Shown piece after piece: positions 25,733-33,433 of a stretch of 63,344 nucleotides of DNA. This stretch comes from Candidatus Intestinimonas merdavium (lineage in GTDB: Bacteria > Bacillota > Clostridia > Oscillospirales > Oscillospiraceae), in the NCBI GenBank assembly GCA_019115785.1, contig DXCX01000075.1:1-63344 (forward strand), read 5' to 3'. The notes below the pieces were generated by a model. It searched no databases. It saw nothing but the letters and a program-made list of their open reading frames with translations, and was not told the DNA's origin. Position numbers and translations under genes: made by a program. Each line of letters starts with the position of its first letter. Position 1 is the stretch's first letter.

Positions 25733-26572
25733 ATGAACATCGTATATTTGATAGGACTGGCTCTGGCTATTTTCTTCACATTCTTTGGCATTGCCGTCAG
25801 CATGGACGGGTTGGTGCCGACCCTTAATGTGACGAACTTGGGAAACTTTTTTGATGTCCCCAGCATTCTCATTGTGGTGGGCGGCACACTGGCCGTGATG
25901 GTGGCATGTTATCCCAAATTGGCCAAATCCTTTCCCGCACATGTGAAGATCATGCTGCGGGCCAAGGCCTTTGACCCATCCATCTATGTAGAGCAGCTCA
26001 CGGAGCTGGCCCAGATCGCCCGAAAGAACGGACTGCTGGCTCTGGAGGAGAAGGCCAACGAGCAGACCGATCCCTTCTTCAAGCAGGCCATTATGCTCAT
26101 TGTGGACGCCAATGACCCGGACCGGGTACGCAGCATTTTGGAAAACGATATTGAGCAGACCTCTGCCCGCCACCAGGAGGTGGTGGCCATGTACGAACGT
26201 GGGTCCAACGCCGCGCCAGCCTTCGGTATGATCGGTACCCTCATCGGCCTGATCAACATGCTCAAGGCCTTGGACGGCGCGGATATGGATTCCCTGGGTC
26301 CGAACATGTCGGTAGCCCTGGTCACTACGTTTTATGGTTCGCTGCTGGCCCACGTGCTTTTTAACCCCATTGCCGCCAACCTGACCGCGCGGGACGAGGA
26401 GGAGATCCTCTGCCGTCAGATCATCGTGGAGGGTATTATGGCCATTCAGTCCGGCGAGAACCCCAAGTTCCTGCGGGAACGTCTGATGACCTTTATGCGC
26501 CAGAAGATGCGCGAAGGAGAGTTCCAGAGCGGTGGACGGGAGAAAAAGGAAAAGAAGAGCCGGAAGAAGTGA
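25733..26572 (+). CDS. motA: MotA, flagellar stator proton/ion channel subunit
   Basis: A 279-residue MotA with four membrane segments: residues 1-22, about 34-53 (ILIVVGGTLAVMVACYP), about 160-180 and about 195-215. The cytoplasmic loop carries the charged stretch that meets FliG. The conserved motif GSNAAPAFGMIGTLIGLINM, with its Pro near the ion path, and VTTFYGSLLAHVLFNPIAA are intact. MotA and MotB form the stator that uses the ion gradient to turn the rotor. The C-terminus is Lys-rich. motB follows 30 bases after. Confidence 0.95.
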   Translation: MNIVYLIGLALAIFFTFFGIAVSMDGLVPTLNVTNLGNFFDVPSILIVVGGTLAVMVACYPKLAKSFPAHVKIMLRAKAFDPSIYVEQLTELAQIARKNGLLALEEKANEQTDPFFKQAIMLIVDANDPDRVRSILENDIEQTSARHQEVVAMYERGSNAAPAFGMIGTLIGLINMLKALDGADMDSLGPNMSVALVTTFYGSLLAHVLFNPIAANLTARDEEEILCRQIIVEGIMAIQSGENPKFLRERLMTFMRQKMREGEFQSGGREKKEKKSRKK

Positions 26573-26602
26573 TGGCGCGGCAGCGCTGGGGAGTTGGACG
26601 CA

Positions 26603-27373
26603 ATGAAAAAAAAGAAAAGTGGCGGCGGCGGTGCCAACTGGATGGACACCTACGGCGATATGGTGACGCTGCTGCTGTGTTTTTTTGTGATGTTGTACTC
26701 CATGTCCTCCATGGACAAGGAAAGGTGGATCGCGTTGGTGGAGTCCTTCAACCCTGAGGCGATCACTGAGACGCAGCCGGGCGGCCATGAGGTGGGCACT
26801 GGTGAGGGAATCACCCAGGCCGATGTGGATCAGACCATGGCGGAGCTCTATGAGAGCATGGTCCAGTATGTATCCCAGTCCGGCCTGACCGACAGCGTCA
26901 GCCTGAGCCAGGGCAGCGGCTATGTATTCATTTCGTTTGATGACACTGTGTTTTTTGACGGGGACAGCTATGTGCTTCGAGAGGATGGAAAGGCGGTGCT
27001 GGACGGGATCGCACAGCCCATCGCCGAAGCGGCCGATTCCATCAATGAGATCCGGGTGTTGGGGCATACCGCCCAGGCGGTACCCGATGAACCCAATAAT
27101 GTGACCAAAGATCGTTTTCTCGCCTCCAACCGGGCCACGGTGGTTACCATCTATCTCCAGGAGAAGAACATCATCGACCCGGCCCGACTGATCAGCGTCG
27201 GATATGGACAGTGGCGTCCTGTGTCCAGCAATGCCACCTCAGAGGAGCGTGCCCACAATCGCCGGGTAGAGCTGGTCATCAGCGGCCTGGATGTGAGTGA
27301 CAGCGCAAGCGACAGTATAACTGAGTACTACACCATGCGGGGAACGGCGGATGGACAGAATGGGGCAACGTAA
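26603..27373 (+). CDS. motB: MotB, flagellar stator peptidoglycan-binding subunit
   Basis: A 256-residue MotB with one membrane helix (about 19-38). The ion-binding aspartate is Asp19 in TYGDMVTLLLCFFVMLYSMS. The C-terminal OmpA-like domain (about 110-240) has EIRVLGHTAQA, RFLASNRATVV and the peptidoglycan-binding end SSEERAHNRRVELVISGL-like NATSEERAHNRRVELVI. An ATG at 26603 lies 9 bases after GGGGAG; a TTG at 26594 would be too close to it. Coupling-ion choice (H+ or Na+) cannot be read with confidence. Confidence 0.94.
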   Translation: MKKKKSGGGGANWMDTYGDMVTLLLCFFVMLYSMSSMDKERWIALVESFNPEAITETQPGGHEVGTGEGITQADVDQTMAELYESMVQYVSQSGLTDSVSLSQGSGYVFISFDDTVFFDGDSYVLREDGKAVLDGIAQPIAEAADSINEIRVLGHTAQAVPDEPNNVTKDRFLASNRATVVTIYLQEKNIIDPARLISVGYGQWRPVSSNATSEERAHNRRVELVISGLDVSDSASDSITEYYTMRGTADGQNGAT

Positions 27374-27441
27374 ACAATGCGGGAGCAGAGAGATACCGAT
27401 GCGTCGGGTCTGTGAGTCGGCTCCGGATAGGAGGTGCAACC

Positions 27442-28455
27442 ATGGCAGAAGTTCTGTCACAAAGCCAAATTGATGCCCTGTTGGCTGCTGCCCGCAGCGG
27501 TGAGATGGATCTGACAGCCACGGCGCAGAAGAGTCCGGAGAAAAAATACCGTAAATACGACTTCTACAGCCCACGAAAATTTACCAAAGACCGGCTGAAG
27601 ATGCTCAGCGGCATTTTTGAAAATTACACCCGGATGATCAACTCAAGAATCAACGGCCTTCTGCATACCACCTGTGAGATCGAGGTGGAATCGGTGGAGG
27701 AGCAGCGATATTACGAATTTTCCAACGCCCTTTCAGAGGGAGATGTACTTACCCTGTCCGAGATCGAGGTGGAGGGAAAGCCTCAGACGGAAGAGACGCC
27801 GGTGCTGTTCCACTTTACCACCACCCTCATGCTGAGCATGATGGACCGTCTCATGGGCGGCGACGGCGAACTGGGCACGAAGATCTCCAGCGGATACAGC
27901 TTCACAAACCTGGAGCTCAAGCTCTACGAGAACATCGTGAAGGATCTGATCCAGACTTTGGGGGGCAGCTGGGAAAATTATATCGACCTGGAGTTTCAAT
28001 TCCGGCGCGTGGAAACCAATCCCACCCTGGTACAGCTCATCGGCGTGGACGAGACGGTGGTCATCGTGGGTATCAACATCAATTTCCCCAATGCCTCCGG
28101 CCGTATGAGCATCTGCCTGCCGGGTATGATGCTGACGAATATCTTTTCCCGGATTACCGCGGCCAACCAGGCCGGGCGGGGCAGCGGCGAGGACAACTCC
28201 CAGGCGATCCTGGACATCCTGAGGGATTCCGAGCTTCAGATCACCGCGGAGCTGGGGCGGACCACGGTTCAGCTCCAGGATATTTATTTCCTCCATGTCG
28301 GCGATGTCATCGACCTGGGGCACCCAGCCACTGAGCCTGTCCAGCTGTATATCGGTGAGCAGCCGTGGTTCAGCGGAAAGATGGGGACACAGAACAACTC
28401 CATGGCGGTCAAGATCGTAGAGACCTATGACGACCAGGGAAGAAGGGAGAAGTGA
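27442..28455 (+). CDS. fliM: FliM, flagellar motor switch protein
   Basis: A 337-residue FliM. The N-terminal CheY-P-binding peptide is VLSQSQIDALLAAA (about 4-17). The middle CheC-like domain contains LTLSEIEVEGKPQTE and MDRLMGGDGE, and the C-terminal SpoA domain holds ILDILRDSELQITAELGRTT and NFPNASGRMSICLP upstream of it. FliM links FliG to FliY in the C-ring and receives phosphorylated CheY. GGAGGTG precedes the ATG at 27442. It follows motB by 68 bases; fliL, which usually sits here, is absent. Confidence 0.97.
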   Translation: MAEVLSQSQIDALLAAARSGEMDLTATAQKSPEKKYRKYDFYSPRKFTKDRLKMLSGIFENYTRMINSRINGLLHTTCEIEVESVEEQRYYEFSNALSEGDVLTLSEIEVEGKPQTEETPVLFHFTTTLMLSMMDRLMGGDGELGTKISSGYSFTNLELKLYENIVKDLIQTLGGSWENYIDLEFQFRRVETNPTLVQLIGVDETVVIVGININFPNASGRMSICLPGMMLTNIFSRITAANQAGRGSGEDNSQAILDILRDSELQITAELGRTTVQLQDIYFLHVGDVIDLGHPATEPVQLYIGEQPWFSGKMGTQNNSMAVKIVETYDDQGRREK

Positions 28456-28460
28456 GGACG

Positions 28461-29807
28461 ATGGAGCAGAACGTATTTAACGCCATGGAATTGGATGCCA
28501 TTGGCGAGGTCATGAATATCAGCTTGGGGTCCTCGGCTACCGCGGTCTCGAACCTGCTGGACCACCGGGTGGACATCACCACGCCATCGGTTTCCGTGGT
28601 ACCGGTGGAGGAGTTCAGCCTGGGCGATTTGGAGCCCGCCATCGCGGTGGAGATCAAATACGTATCCGGGCTGGAGGGCAGCAATATCATGCTGCTCAAG
28701 CGCAGCGATGTGAAGGTGATCGTGGACATCCTCATGGGCACGGAGATGCCGGAGGAGGAATTTGAGCTCAACGATCTGACCATCAGCGCTGTATGCGAGG
28801 TCATGAACCAGATGATGGGCGCGGCCTCCACCGCTTTGTCTGATTTCCTTGGCCGACCGGTCAACATCTCTACCCCTCAATCCTACACCCTGGACGATCT
28901 TCAGAGCTTTAAGGATGCTCATTTCCAGGAGAATAAGGGCCTCCTGGTGGTGGTCCGGTTCATGCTGAAGATCGAAGACATCCTCAACAGTGAGTTTGTC
29001 AACGTTATGTCGGTGGACCTGGCCCGGGAGCTCCTGCTGGGCTTCGGCATGGACGTGGGTGCCCTGGGCGACGCAGGAACGCAGCCTGAGAGCCAGCCTG
29101 CCGCCCCGGCGCCGGAGCCGGCCCCCGTGGAGCAGAGCAGCGGCGGAAAGATGAGCCAGGAGGAGATCGAACGGCTCATGGGCGGCATGGGTCAGCCCGC
29201 GGCGGCGCCGGAGCCTGCCCCCGCGGAGCAGGGTGGCGGCGGAAAGCTGAGCCAGGAGGAGATCGAACGGCTCATGGGCGGCATGAGTCAGCCCGCGGCG
29301 GCACAGCCTGCGGCCCCGCCGCCGGTGCAGCAGCAGGCTCCTGTCCAGCCCCAGTACGCGCCGGTGCAGCAGGCGCCGGTCCAGCCCCAGTACGCGCCGG
29401 TCCAGCAGATGCCGGTCCAGCCCCAGTACATACAGGCCCCCGTCATGCAGCCCCAGTATCAGATGGAGTCCAAGGTCATCAACGCGCGGCCTGTGCAGCT
29501 GCCCACTCTGGATGTAGCCAAGGAGATCGGCGAGGAGCAGGCGGAGAACCTGGAGCTCATCATGTCGGTGCCGCTGGAGGTGTCGGTGGAGATCGGGCGG
29601 ACCCGGCGGAAGGTGGAGGACATCCTCACCTTCTCCAAGGGCTCCCTGGTGGTACTGGACAAACTGGCGGGCGACCAGGTAGACCTGTTCGTCAACGGGC
29701 TGTGTGTGGCCCGGGGCGACGTGGTCGTGGTGGACGACAACTTCGGCGTCCGCATCACAGAGGTGCTCAAGCAGCCCAAGCTGTTGGATATGGCGAAAAA
29801 GAGCTGA
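28461..29807 (+). CDS. fliY: FliY (FliN-type switch protein with CheC domains)
   Basis: A 448-residue FliY. Residues 1-205 are a CheC-like phosphatase domain with both active-site helices: LDAIGEVMNISLGSSATAVS (about 9-28) and VCEVMNQMMGAASTALSDF. A low-complexity hinge (about 205-335) contains two copies of (M/L)SQEEIERLMGGM at 231 and 263, and Gln/Pro repeats of QAPVQPQYAP type. The FliN SpoA domain (about 345-448) ends in NFGVRITEVL. FliY dephosphorylates CheY-P at the switch and forms the lower C-ring. The usual CheY-binding peptide is missing from the extreme N-terminus, and the two hinge motifs may replace it. The start is ATG 28461, 6 bases after the fliM stop. Confidence 0.95.
   Translation: MEQNVFNAMELDAIGEVMNISLGSSATAVSNLLDHRVDITTPSVSVVPVEEFSLGDLEPAIAVEIKYVSGLEGSNIMLLKRSDVKVIVDILMGTEMPEEEFELNDLTISAVCEVMNQMMGAASTALSDFLGRPVNISTPQSYTLDDLQSFKDAHFQENKGLLVVVRFMLKIEDILNSEFVNVMSVDLARELLLGFGMDVGALGDAGTQPESQPAAPAPEPAPVEQSSGGKMSQEEIERLMGGMGQPAAAPEPAPAEQGGGGKLSQEEIERLMGGMSQPAAAQPAAPPPVQQQAPVQPQYAPVQQAPVQPQYAPVQQMPVQPQYIQAPVMQPQYQMESKVINARPVQLPTLDVAKEIGEEQAENLELIMSVPLEVSVEIGRTRRKVEDILTFSKGSLVVLDKLAGDQVDLFVNGLCVARGDVVVVDDNFGVRITEVLKQPKLLDMAKKS
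29111..29302 (+). repeat. 96-bp tandem duplication inside fliY
   Basis: Bases 29111-29206 and 29207-29302 are two near-identical 32-codon units running Pro-Glu-Pro-Ala-Pro, Glu-Gln, Gly-Gly-Lys, (M/L)SQEEIERLMGGM, then Gln-Pro-Ala. They differ by a few bases, mostly in third positions or the Gln-Ser/Gly spacer, which suggests a fairly recent in-frame duplication. The repeat is followed by Gln/Pro repeats (about 29338-29430). Confidence 0.9.
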
Positions 29808-29847
29808 CCAATCGGAAACGAAATCAGATAGTAAAGGATGAGAAGAA

Positions 29848-30213
29848 ATGGCCAAGATTTTGATCGTTGACGACGCCGCTTTCATGCGCAAGGTGATCCG
29901 CGACACCCTGACCAAGAACGGATTTACCGACATCCACGAGGCGGTGGACGGAAAGGACGCCGTCGAGAAGTACTTTGAGCTCAAGCCTGACCTGGTCCTC
30001 ATGGACATCACCATGCCCAACATGGATGGTCTGGAGGCCTTGAAGGCCATTCGTGCCAAGGACGGGAACGCCAATGTGGTCATGTGCTCCGCCATGGGCC
30101 AGGAGGCCATGGTGGTGGAGGCCGTACAGGCCGGCATCAAGGACTTTATTGTCAAGCCTTTCAAGGAGGACCGGCTGATGAAGACGGTGAACTCCATTCT
30201 GGGCAACGGCTAA
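29848..30213 (+). CDS. cheY: CheY, chemotaxis response regulator
   Basis: A 121-residue single receiver domain. The phosphoacceptor is Asp53 (LVLMDITMPNMDG), the acidic pair is Asp8-Asp9, the switch Ser is in VMCSAMG, and the conserved Lys is in FIVKPFKED. Phosphorylated by CheA, it binds FliM and FliY to change rotation. It lies inside the flagellar operon between fliY and fliO as in Bacillus, separate from the minus-strand cheA operon. AAAGGATGAGAAG precedes the ATG. Confidence 0.97.
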   Translation: MAKILIVDDAAFMRKVIRDTLTKNGFTDIHEAVDGKDAVEKYFELKPDLVLMDITMPNMDGLEALKAIRAKDGNANVVMCSAMGQEAMVVEAVQAGIKDFIVKPFKEDRLMKTVNSILGNG

Positions 30214-30219
30214 GATTTC

Positions 30220-30600
30220 ATGCTGGCTGAGATCGCGGGCCTGCTGTGGGCCCTCCTGCTCATTGTGGTGGTGCTGGCCTTGGCCTATGCCTTTACCCGG
30301 TTTGTGGCAGGCCGGGCCGCGGGCGGTACCGGCCTCCGGTATCGTGGGCGCCGCCTTACTGTGCTCGAGCAGGTGAATATTGGGAAGGATCAGAAGCTGC
30401 TGCTGGTGCGGATGGGAGAGACATACTACTTTCTCGGCGCCGCCCAGGGGGGGATCTCCTGCCTGGAGCGGGTGAGCCCTGAAGAAGCAGATCATTGGAG
30501 ACAGGAGGCGGAGGACGGACAGAACTCGCCGCCTGCCATCCGGTTCCAGGATGCCCTGCGGGAAATCGTGGAGCGCCGGAGAGACAGGGGAGGTTCCTGA
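30220..30600 (+). CDS. fliO: FliO, flagellar export gate assembly protein
   Basis: A 126-residue protein with one N-terminal membrane helix (about 5-30: IAGLLWALLLIVVVLALAYA) and a basic RYRGRRLTVLEQVNIGKDQK segment. The following strand, LLLVRMGETYYFLGA, is typical of FliO. FliO helps FliP assemble. It starts 6 bases after cheY with a weak ribosome binding site, suggesting translational coupling, and ends 2 bases before the fliP GTG. FliO is poorly conserved; the fold pattern plus its fixed place before fliP supports the call. Confidence 0.9.
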   Translation: MLAEIAGLLWALLLIVVVLALAYAFTRFVAGRAAGGTGLRYRGRRLTVLEQVNIGKDQKLLLVRMGETYYFLGAAQGGISCLERVSPEEADHWRQEAEDGQNSPPAIRFQDALREIVERRRDRGGS

Positions 30601-30602
30601 GT

Positions 30603-31262
30603 GTGGACGCGTTGATCAATGTAAATGGGGATCAGGTACAGACACTAGAGATCCTCTTCCTTACCACCCTCATCACCCTGCTGCCTTCCATTGTGGTGAT
30701 GATGACCTCCTTTACCCGGTACATCATCGCCTTTTCCTTTTTGCGTACGGCCATGAGCCTGCAGCAGAATCCGCCCAACATGGTCCTCATCGGCATGGCG
30801 CTGTTTCTGACCCTTTTTACCATGTCGCCGGTGGTGGATACCATTCGGACTGAGGCCTATGAGCCCTATGTGGCGGAGGAGATCACCCAGGATGAGTTCC
30901 TGAACCGGGCCGAGGCGCCCCTGAAGGAATTTATGGCCCGGCAGACAGAAAACAGTTCCCTGGAGCTGTTCTGCGATCTCGCCCATGTGGACGTACCGGA
31001 GGGGGAGGCGGCCACAGACCTGCCTCTGCGCATCCTGGTGCCCGCCTTTATGACCAGCGAGCTCAAGCGGGCCTTCATGATCGGGTTTTATCTCTATATC
31101 CCCTTTGTGCTCATCGATGTGGTGGTGGCCACCACCCTCATGTCCATGGGCATGATCATGCTGCCGCCGGCCATGATCTCCACTCCCTTTAAGCTGCTGC
31201 TATTCATCGCTCTGAATGGGTGGGAGCTGCTCTTTTCCACCCTGGTACAGGGGTTCCGATGA
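30603..31262 (+). CDS. fliP: FliP, flagellar type III export gate protein
   Basis: A 219-residue FliP, similar to Bacillus FliP in length. Four hydrophobic segments are visible (about 14-40, 50-72, 153-178 and 185-210). Family signatures are LPSIVVMMTSFTRYIIAFSF, followed by LRTAMSLQQNPPNMVLIGMA and LFCDLAHVD-type loop, then PLRILVPAFMTSELKRAFMI. FliP forms the core channel with FliQ and FliR. It starts at GTG 30603, 9 bases after GGGGAGG; the frame is open further upstream inside fliO without a site. Confidence 0.96.
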   Translation: MDALINVNGDQVQTLEILFLTTLITLLPSIVVMMTSFTRYIIAFSFLRTAMSLQQNPPNMVLIGMALFLTLFTMSPVVDTIRTEAYEPYVAEEITQDEFLNRAEAPLKEFMARQTENSSLELFCDLAHVDVPEGEAATDLPLRILVPAFMTSELKRAFMIGFYLYIPFVLIDVVVATTLMSMGMIMLPPAMISTPFKLLLFIALNGWELLFSTLVQGFR

Positions 31263-31276
31263 GGAGGTAAGACAAG

Positions 31277-31522
31277 ATGGAAGTCGCAGACGTGCTGCGG
31301 GAGGGCGTGGGCGTAGTCCTGAAGATCGGCGCTCCCCTCCTGCTGCTGAGCATGCTGGTGGGCGTCCTGGTGGCCATCTTCCAGGCGGTCACCCAGATCC
31401 ACGAGCAGTCCCTTGCCTTTATCCTCAAGCTCATCGTGGCGGTGATCGTTCTGCTGGTGGGGGGAGGCTGGATGCTGGAGACGCTGCTGGACTACACCCG
31501 GTATCTCTTTACGCTGATGTGA
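31277..31522 (+). CDS. fliQ: FliQ, flagellar type III export gate protein
   Basis: An 81-residue FliQ with two membrane helices (about 15-38 and 48-68). The conserved loop between them, IFQAVTQIHEQSLAFILKLI, is diagnostic. It is a few residues shorter than the usual 88-89, missing mainly C-terminal residues. FliQ packs around the FliP/FliR core. GAGGAGG precedes the ATG. It lies 14 bases after fliP and 10 bases before fliR. Confidence 0.95.
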   Translation: MEVADVLREGVGVVLKIGAPLLLLSMLVGVLVAIFQAVTQIHEQSLAFILKLIVAVIVLLVGGGWMLETLLDYTRYLFTLM

Positions 31523-31532
31523 AGGCGACGAC

Positions 31533-32306
31533 ATGATTGATTGGGCGCAGCTTTATCTCTTTGAACTCATCACCATGCGGATGACAGGCTTTGTCATGTT
31601 CAACCCCATTTGGGGGCGCAATGGTGTGCCCGGTCTGGTAAAGGCCGGCTTTATCCTGCTCTTGTCCGTGGCGACCTACAGCGCGGGAGACGCCGCCGAT
31701 CCGGCCCTCCCGGCCAACCTCGTGGGCTTTGCCGTCCCCCTGCTCCTGGAGCTGGGGGTGGGCTTTGCGCTGAGCTTTGTGATCCGGCTCTTTCTCTCCC
31801 TGGTTCAGTTCGGAGGAGAGATCGTCGACACCCAGATGGGTCTGACCATGGCGCAGATCTATGACGCCAGCATGCAGTCCAACCAGACGGTAACCGGCTC
31901 CCTCCTCAATATCCTGCTGATCCTGAACTTTTTCGCGGAAAACGGGCACTATACCCTGCTCAGGATCCTGGTCACCTCCGGCGAGGTGCTGCCCTATGGC
32001 GCCGCCTCCTTCGGACAGTCGGTGGCCTCCCTGATGGCGGAGCTCTTCCTCTCCTGTATCGTCCTGGCGGTGAAGCTGGCCCTGCCGATCATGGTGGCGG
32101 AGCTGCTGGGCGAGATCGGCATGGGTATCCTGATGAAAGCCATTCCTCAGATCAATGCCTTCGTGATCAACATTGAGCTGAAGGTCCTCATCGGGATGGG
32201 GCTCTTTTTCCTCTTCCTGAACCCCATCAATGAGTTCCTGCTGAGTACGGAGGTCCAGATGCTCGCGTCCCTCCGACGGGTCCTGGAGACCATCGGGGGC
32301 GGGTAG
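31533..32306 (+). CDS. fliR: FliR, flagellar type III export gate protein
   Basis: A 257-residue FliR with about six hydrophobic segments. Family features are RMTGFVMFNPIWGRNGVPGL near the N-terminus and GGEIVDTQMGLTMAQIYDAS, with the NQTVTGSLLNILLILNFF helix following. FliR closes the FliP5-FliQ4-FliR1 export gate. It ends 35 bases before flhB, and in some clostridia the two are fused; here they are separate. The start is the ATG at 31533. Confidence 0.96.
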   Translation: MIDWAQLYLFELITMRMTGFVMFNPIWGRNGVPGLVKAGFILLLSVATYSAGDAADPALPANLVGFAVPLLLELGVGFALSFVIRLFLSLVQFGGEIVDTQMGLTMAQIYDASMQSNQTVTGSLLNILLILNFFAENGHYTLLRILVTSGEVLPYGAASFGQSVASLMAELFLSCIVLAVKLALPIMVAELLGEIGMGILMKAIPQINAFVINIELKVLIGMGLFFLFLNPINEFLLSTEVQMLASLRRVLETIGGG

Positions 32307-32341
32307 CACCAGGCGACTGGCCGCAGTAGGGGGTGGGAACC

Positions 32342-33406
32342 ATGGCCGACAGCTCGAAAACCGAAAAAGCAACCCCAAAAAAACGCAGCGATGAACGGAA
32401 AAAGGGCAACATCTTTTTCAGCAACGACGCCGTGTCGGTGGCGGTGCTGCTGGCCAGCTTCGCGGCCATCCGCTTGACAGGCCCAAACATTGTCAAGCAG
32501 CTGGAGTCCTTCTTCCGCTACTGTATGAGCCGGATCGCATCGGTGGAGTCGGAGGAGCTGATGGGTATGCTGCCCGAATTGGTGGCACAGTTCCTCCTGA
32601 CCTGTGTGAAGACAGCCGGACCGATTTTCGCGGTGGCGGCACTGGTGGGCGTGGGCGTGACCCTCTTTCAGACGAAGATGCTCATTACCGGTGAGCCCCT
32701 CAAGCCCAAGTGGGACCGGCTCAACCCCATCCAGGGATTCATGCGGCTCTTTTCCCTGCGCAGTGTGATCGAGGCCATTAAGGGCATATTGAAGATCACG
32801 ATCCTCCTCTTTCTCCTGTATCAGTTTATCACCGGTGTCGTGGATACCCTCACCAAGTATCTCTACACCGATCTGGTCAGCGCCGGCGCCCATTTCTTTT
32901 CCACCTCCTTTCAGATGGTGATGGAGATCATGGTGGCCTACATTGTGCTGGCGGGCGCCGACATTTTCTACCAGTGGTGGGACTATGAGCGGCAGCTGCG
33001 CATGTCCAAGCAGGAGGTCAAAGAGGAATTCAAGCAGATGGAGGGCGATCCCAAGATCAAGGGCAAGATCAAGGAGACCCAGCGGCGGATGGCCCAGTCC
33101 CGGATGATGCAGCAGGTGCCAAAGGCCGATGTGGTCATCCGAAACCCCACCCACTTTGCCGTGGCGCTCCGCTATCATCCAGATGAGGACGAGGCCCCTG
33201 TGGTCCTGGCCAAGGGACAGGACGAGCTGGCCCTGCGCATCGTACAGAAGGCGGAGGAGAGCCATGTGGCGGTGGTGGAGAATGTCCCCCTGGCCCGGGC
33301 CCTCTATGCCACCACAGAACTGAATCAGCCCATTCCGCCGGAGCTCTATAACGCGGTGGCGGAGGTACTGGTATACCTCTACCGGATAGACGGCAAGCTG
33401 AAATAA
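32342..33406 (+). CDS. flhB: FlhB, export gate and substrate-specificity switch
   Basis: A 354-residue FlhB. Four membrane segments occupy about 25-215. The cytoplasmic domain has the self-cleavage motif NPTH in VVIRNPTHFAVALRYHP, cut between Asn and Pro. The N-terminal TEKATPKKRSDERKKGN is the classic FlhB opening. On cleavage and FliK contact FlhB changes the export apparatus from rod/hook to filament substrates. GGGGGTGGG lies before the ATG at 32342. A stand-alone copy of its C-terminal domain is encoded at 5265, so the genome carries two versions of the switch domain. Confidence 0.97.
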   Translation: MADSSKTEKATPKKRSDERKKGNIFFSNDAVSVAVLLASFAAIRLTGPNIVKQLESFFRYCMSRIASVESEELMGMLPELVAQFLLTCVKTAGPIFAVAALVGVGVTLFQTKMLITGEPLKPKWDRLNPIQGFMRLFSLRSVIEAIKGILKITILLFLLYQFITGVVDTLTKYLYTDLVSAGAHFFSTSFQMVMEIMVAYIVLAGADIFYQWWDYERQLRMSKQEVKEEFKQMEGDPKIKGKIKETQRRMAQSRMMQQVPKADVVIRNPTHFAVALRYHPDEDEAPVVLAKGQDELALRIVQKAEESHVAVVENVPLARALYATTELNQPIPPELYNAVAEVLVYLYRIDGKLK

Positions 33407-33433
33407 GGCAAGAAAGTAGGAACCTGGAAGACG

